From positions 97,618 through 161,617 of the forward strand of contig NW_019775677.1 in NCBI RefSeq assembly GCF_001039355.2: DNA of 64,000 nucleotides, given 5' to 3'. This DNA comes from Lingula anatina. Taxonomy: Eukaryota > Brachiopoda > Lingulata > Lingulida > Lingulidae. Position numbers and translations under genes: made by a program. The notes below the pieces were generated by a model that ran no database searches, was not told the origin of the DNA, and saw nothing but the letters and a program-made list of their open reading frames with translations. Positions 61,501-64,000 of this stretch are shown in pieces (position 1 is the stretch's first letter; every line of letters begins with the position of its first letter).

Positions 61501-61728
61501 TTGTCCACAAATAGAAGCACCACTGTTAAGTGGACAGTTCCTGATGAAAGGAAAGATATTTAACGTAGACATGAGAACGAAAATCGGACAGTGTCACAAG
61601 TGGAATGGTGAAAGAAAGTAGTGGTGACGACCATAAGCGAGCGACGCTTCTTGTAGTTTGTGACTTAATTTTCAAGTTACACCAGAGGGAAAACCGCCAG
61701 CAAGGACAACGTGTTAAAAATCAAATTG
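61500..61728 (+). other. Possible 5' UTR exon of the SWAP70-like gene
   Basis: A less AT-rich stretch ends TCAAATTG followed by a good donor GTAAGC at 61729. The next acceptor with a matching context is TATTTCTAG just 4 bp before the SWAP70-like ATG at 63128. The 5' limit is a guess. The stretch 61.73-63.12 kb would then be a 5' UTR intron and shows no exon. Confidence 0.35.
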
Positions 61729-63127
61729 GTAAGCAAGATTTTCATTTACATGAAATATAAAAAGTGGCATAAATGAAAAAAAAAGGATCTTCGAAAATCA
61801 TGAATTTTAGTAAATTACATTGACCGTTTGTTATCGTGAGATGTGAGTCTTCTCACTTGGCATCGGTATGTAACATTCTTACCAAGCAATAGTAAACTTC
61901 TTACTTTTAAAGGTAGTAAACAGATTTTTGAAAAAGCATTTTATGATTTTTTCCAAGTGCAGGGACACATTTTAATTTGACTTTTAAAGTTAATTCATAA
62001 TTTATAGAATTGTTTTAACTCGTTTGTCAATTTATAAGTATATTGGCCTTATCTCAACCCAAAAAGATTGCCCATTTATTTATATCTCATGTGCAACAGT
62101 TAGTTGAATTAACTCTAAACTTATATATAGTTAGTTTCTTTCGAAAATCTCATCTCACATATCTCGCCTGTTTGAGACCTTTCACTGGGTAATGACTTGG
62201 TGCATGGCTGCATCTCGATTGACATCACTTTTTTTAGATCTGCAAAACAAACAATGTGCCCAAAAGCAAAACTCGATAATTGTTTTAAAATATAATTTCC
62301 ACATTTACTTTAAACTTTTGATATTCGAAATAAAAAATAACAATATTAATTATGTCAGAATGCTTGAAAATCATCATGTAGGCTAATACTACCTCAACTG
62401 TGACAACAGCTATCATCTGACATTTTGTCGTCTGATTATGGTATGTGTCCTTTCCTCTGATTGGTGAAAAAAGTGTTTACGTCATCGAACCATATTTGAT
62501 TTTGTTTCTCGGGTCTCAGTGACCGGGCCTCGCATTCCATGTTCAAGGATATTAGATCGTAATCTATGGCAAAATTATATAACAGAACACTTTACAAAAT
62601 TTATATTCATTTTGATACAGGACACTTTATATCTTACTGGGGCATCGTCCAGGTGTTATATAATTAGAACGATGCATATCTATACAATTACCTTCCTTGC
62701 GTAGTCACGAGACGTCCGCAACAGGAAGATGGGACTTATTATCTTGATGTGCGAGACGTGCGTGTCGAAGCAGGGGTTTATTTCGGATAGATCTAAGAAA
62801 TGTCCACTGTCAGACATATTTATTACTCTTTCTTTTTTATTTATTTTTATTCCCACCTCCTTTCAACCCCCACCCCAGTTTGTACATCTGGGTCCAGTTT
62901 CATCAACACTGCATGGATAGTACTTTGCAATTCCACGTCGCATAAGTTTTTTTTTACATATATTGTATAACAATATTGTTAGTTGTAAACAATTATATCA
63001 GCAAATATTTGTACCGTTAACTTATTGTTTTACATGACATAGGATTGGTTCTTATCTTAATGTTATTAATTCTTATCTCATTTGAAATTTTATATTTTCT
63101 AAATTCAGCAATTTTATTTCTAGCACC

Positions 63128-64000
63128 ATGCCAGGAGAACGGTTAGTATGCGTTTGGCAAGCTGCACATGCAAACGATCCAAACCCAAGAAACAAAACTA
63201 TTACCAAAGATGCCTTGAAAAAAGTCAATGTGCGATTTGCAGGCTTTCAATCTACGCATTACATGGAGAACAAATTCGACAGCACCTTCAAAGACGGGGT
63301 AACCTTTGAATTGTACAAAACTTACGTCCACAAATCTCTTCTTGAAAAAGGAGTTCCAGAGCACGTGCTTCATGACGACATAGAAAAGGCATGCTGGGAT
63401 TTATCCAAGAGTAGCTATAAATGTTCTTTGCCAGGTAGCGATCTCTTTCGTCTCTGGCAAGTTGCTAATCGCCTTACGCAAGAGGGCACCTATCCTCCCA
63501 TTATATGCACAGACGAATGTCAATGGCTAAGTGAGAAGATCGCATCCCACTTGGGAAAACACTGGAAAACAAACGATCACACTTACAAGGCAGATGGCGC
63601 CACTTTTCAAGATTTGCTGGATTCCCTCGATGACGTATACTTTCACGAGACATCACCCGATCTCGTCCACGCGTGCATCAAGGATTTGCACAAGTGGTTG
63701 GTGGAGGAGGTCATGAAAACTGGATGGATGTACAAGCGTACGCGAAAGCAGGCCAACTGGACCAACTGGACCAAAAGGTGGTTCGTTTTAAAGCCTGGAC
63801 GACTGGAGTACTATGACAAGCCTGCCGTGGGGAATTCGACCAGTCGCCTTAAAGGTGAAGTCGTTATCTCTCAGAACACCAAACTTGAGTCATTGCCAGA
63901 CTACAGTGGACTGGTTCGCAAGCTGTCCGGCCGCTTTAAGGTATCCAATGCACATGAAATAGAGTGCGAGATAGCGGATGCTGCGACCGGTGCCAGCAAC
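63128..64000 (+). CDS. SWAP70/DEF6-like PH-domain protein, N-terminal part
   Basis: An uninterrupted frame of 291 codons runs from ATG 63128 (context CACCATG, just after a TTTCTAG acceptor) to the window end without a stop. It aligns with vertebrate SWAP70 and DEF6: a degenerate EF-hand-like N-terminal region, CWDL, a DLFRLWQVANRLTQEGTYPPII segment corresponding to FRLW..FNFLSEDKYPLII, then VEEVMKTGWMYKR opening the PH domain at about residue 202, with RWFVLKPGRLEYYD and LESLPDYSG. Family members bind phosphoinositides through the PH domain and act on Rho GTPases and actin at membranes. The coiled-coil C-terminal region lies beyond the window. A 9 bp duplication gives NWTNWT where relatives have NWT once. 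Long intronless coding exon, unlike its neighbours. Confidence 0.82.
   Translation, partial: MPGERLVCVWQAAHANDPNPRNKTITKDALKKVNVRFAGFQSTHYMENKFDSTFKDGVTFELYKTYVHKSLLEKGVPEHVLHDDIEKACWDLSKSSYKCSLPGSDLFRLWQVANRLTQEGTYPPIICTDECQWLSEKIASHLGKHWKTNDHTYKADGATFQDLLDSLDDVYFHETSPDLVHACIKDLHKWLVEEVMKTGWMYKRTRKQANWTNWTKRWFVLKPGRLEYYDKPAVGNSTSRLKGEVVISQNTKLESLPDYSGLVRKLSGRFKVSNAHEIECEIADAATGASN

Overview
The window is nuclear DNA of an animal, most likely a marine invertebrate. It is AT-rich, with long introns, short GT..AG-bounded exons, many microsatellites and short DNA transposons, and no bacterial features. The gene content (a full-length 15-repeat cation-independent mannose-6-phosphate receptor, a UPRT/ABCB7 pair, a FASTK-family gene and a SWAP70/DEF6-like gene) fits a mollusc, other lophotrochozoan or invertebrate deuterostome. 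I cannot place it more closely from sequence alone. All exon models come from reading splice sites and frames by eye. Every internal junction listed for ABCB7, FASTKD and CI-MPR is phase-consistent.

Layout. 1-0.9 kb: a palindromic PIF/Harbinger-type MITE abutting the decayed end of a hAT-like transposon. 2.6-4.7 kb (minus): the 5' five coding exons of UPRT, cut off at a single N. 5.05-13.5 kb (plus): a complete 14-exon mitochondrial ABC transporter gene (ABCB7), head-to-head with UPRT. 13.5-16.4 kb: tail-to-tail intergenic region carrying MITEs. 16.4-22.0 kb (minus): a three-exon FASTK-domain (FASTKD/RAP) mitochondrial RNA-binding protein. 23.5-58.4 kb (plus): a CI-MPR/IGF2R orthologue, 42 distinct exons encoding about 2,398 aa once duplicated blocks are removed. 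58.4-63.1 kb: 3' UTR, intergenic sequence and a probable 5' UTR exon. 63.1-64 kb (plus): the start of a SWAP70/DEF6-like PH-domain gene, open to the window end.

Assembly quality matters here. Single N characters lie at 2648, 16854, 28417, 38861 and 56249. At three of them (28417, 38861, 56249) the sequence jumps backwards and repeats with allele-like differences. The apparent doubling of CI-MPR exons 9-21 (six extra MRH repeats) and of exons 38-40 (a second membrane segment) is therefore best read as unmerged haplotypes, not biology, although the exon 9-21 duplication would be frame-compatible if real.

Functional themes: UPRT/ABCB7 share a probable bidirectional promoter; ABCB7 and the FASTKD gene serve mitochondria, the latter with NRF1-like and CRE sites upstream; CI-MPR sorts lysosomal enzymes and has a cluster of MiT/TFE-type E-boxes just before its start codon. 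The most unusual features are two minisatellites that reiterate splice sites, one copying the 5' splice site and Q-loop codons of ABCB7 exon 11 and one copying the 3' splice site before CI-MPR exon 16. A further notable feature is a phase-1 intron in CI-MPR repeat 13 at the place where vertebrates carry a fibronectin type II module. I found no clearly novel biological system.
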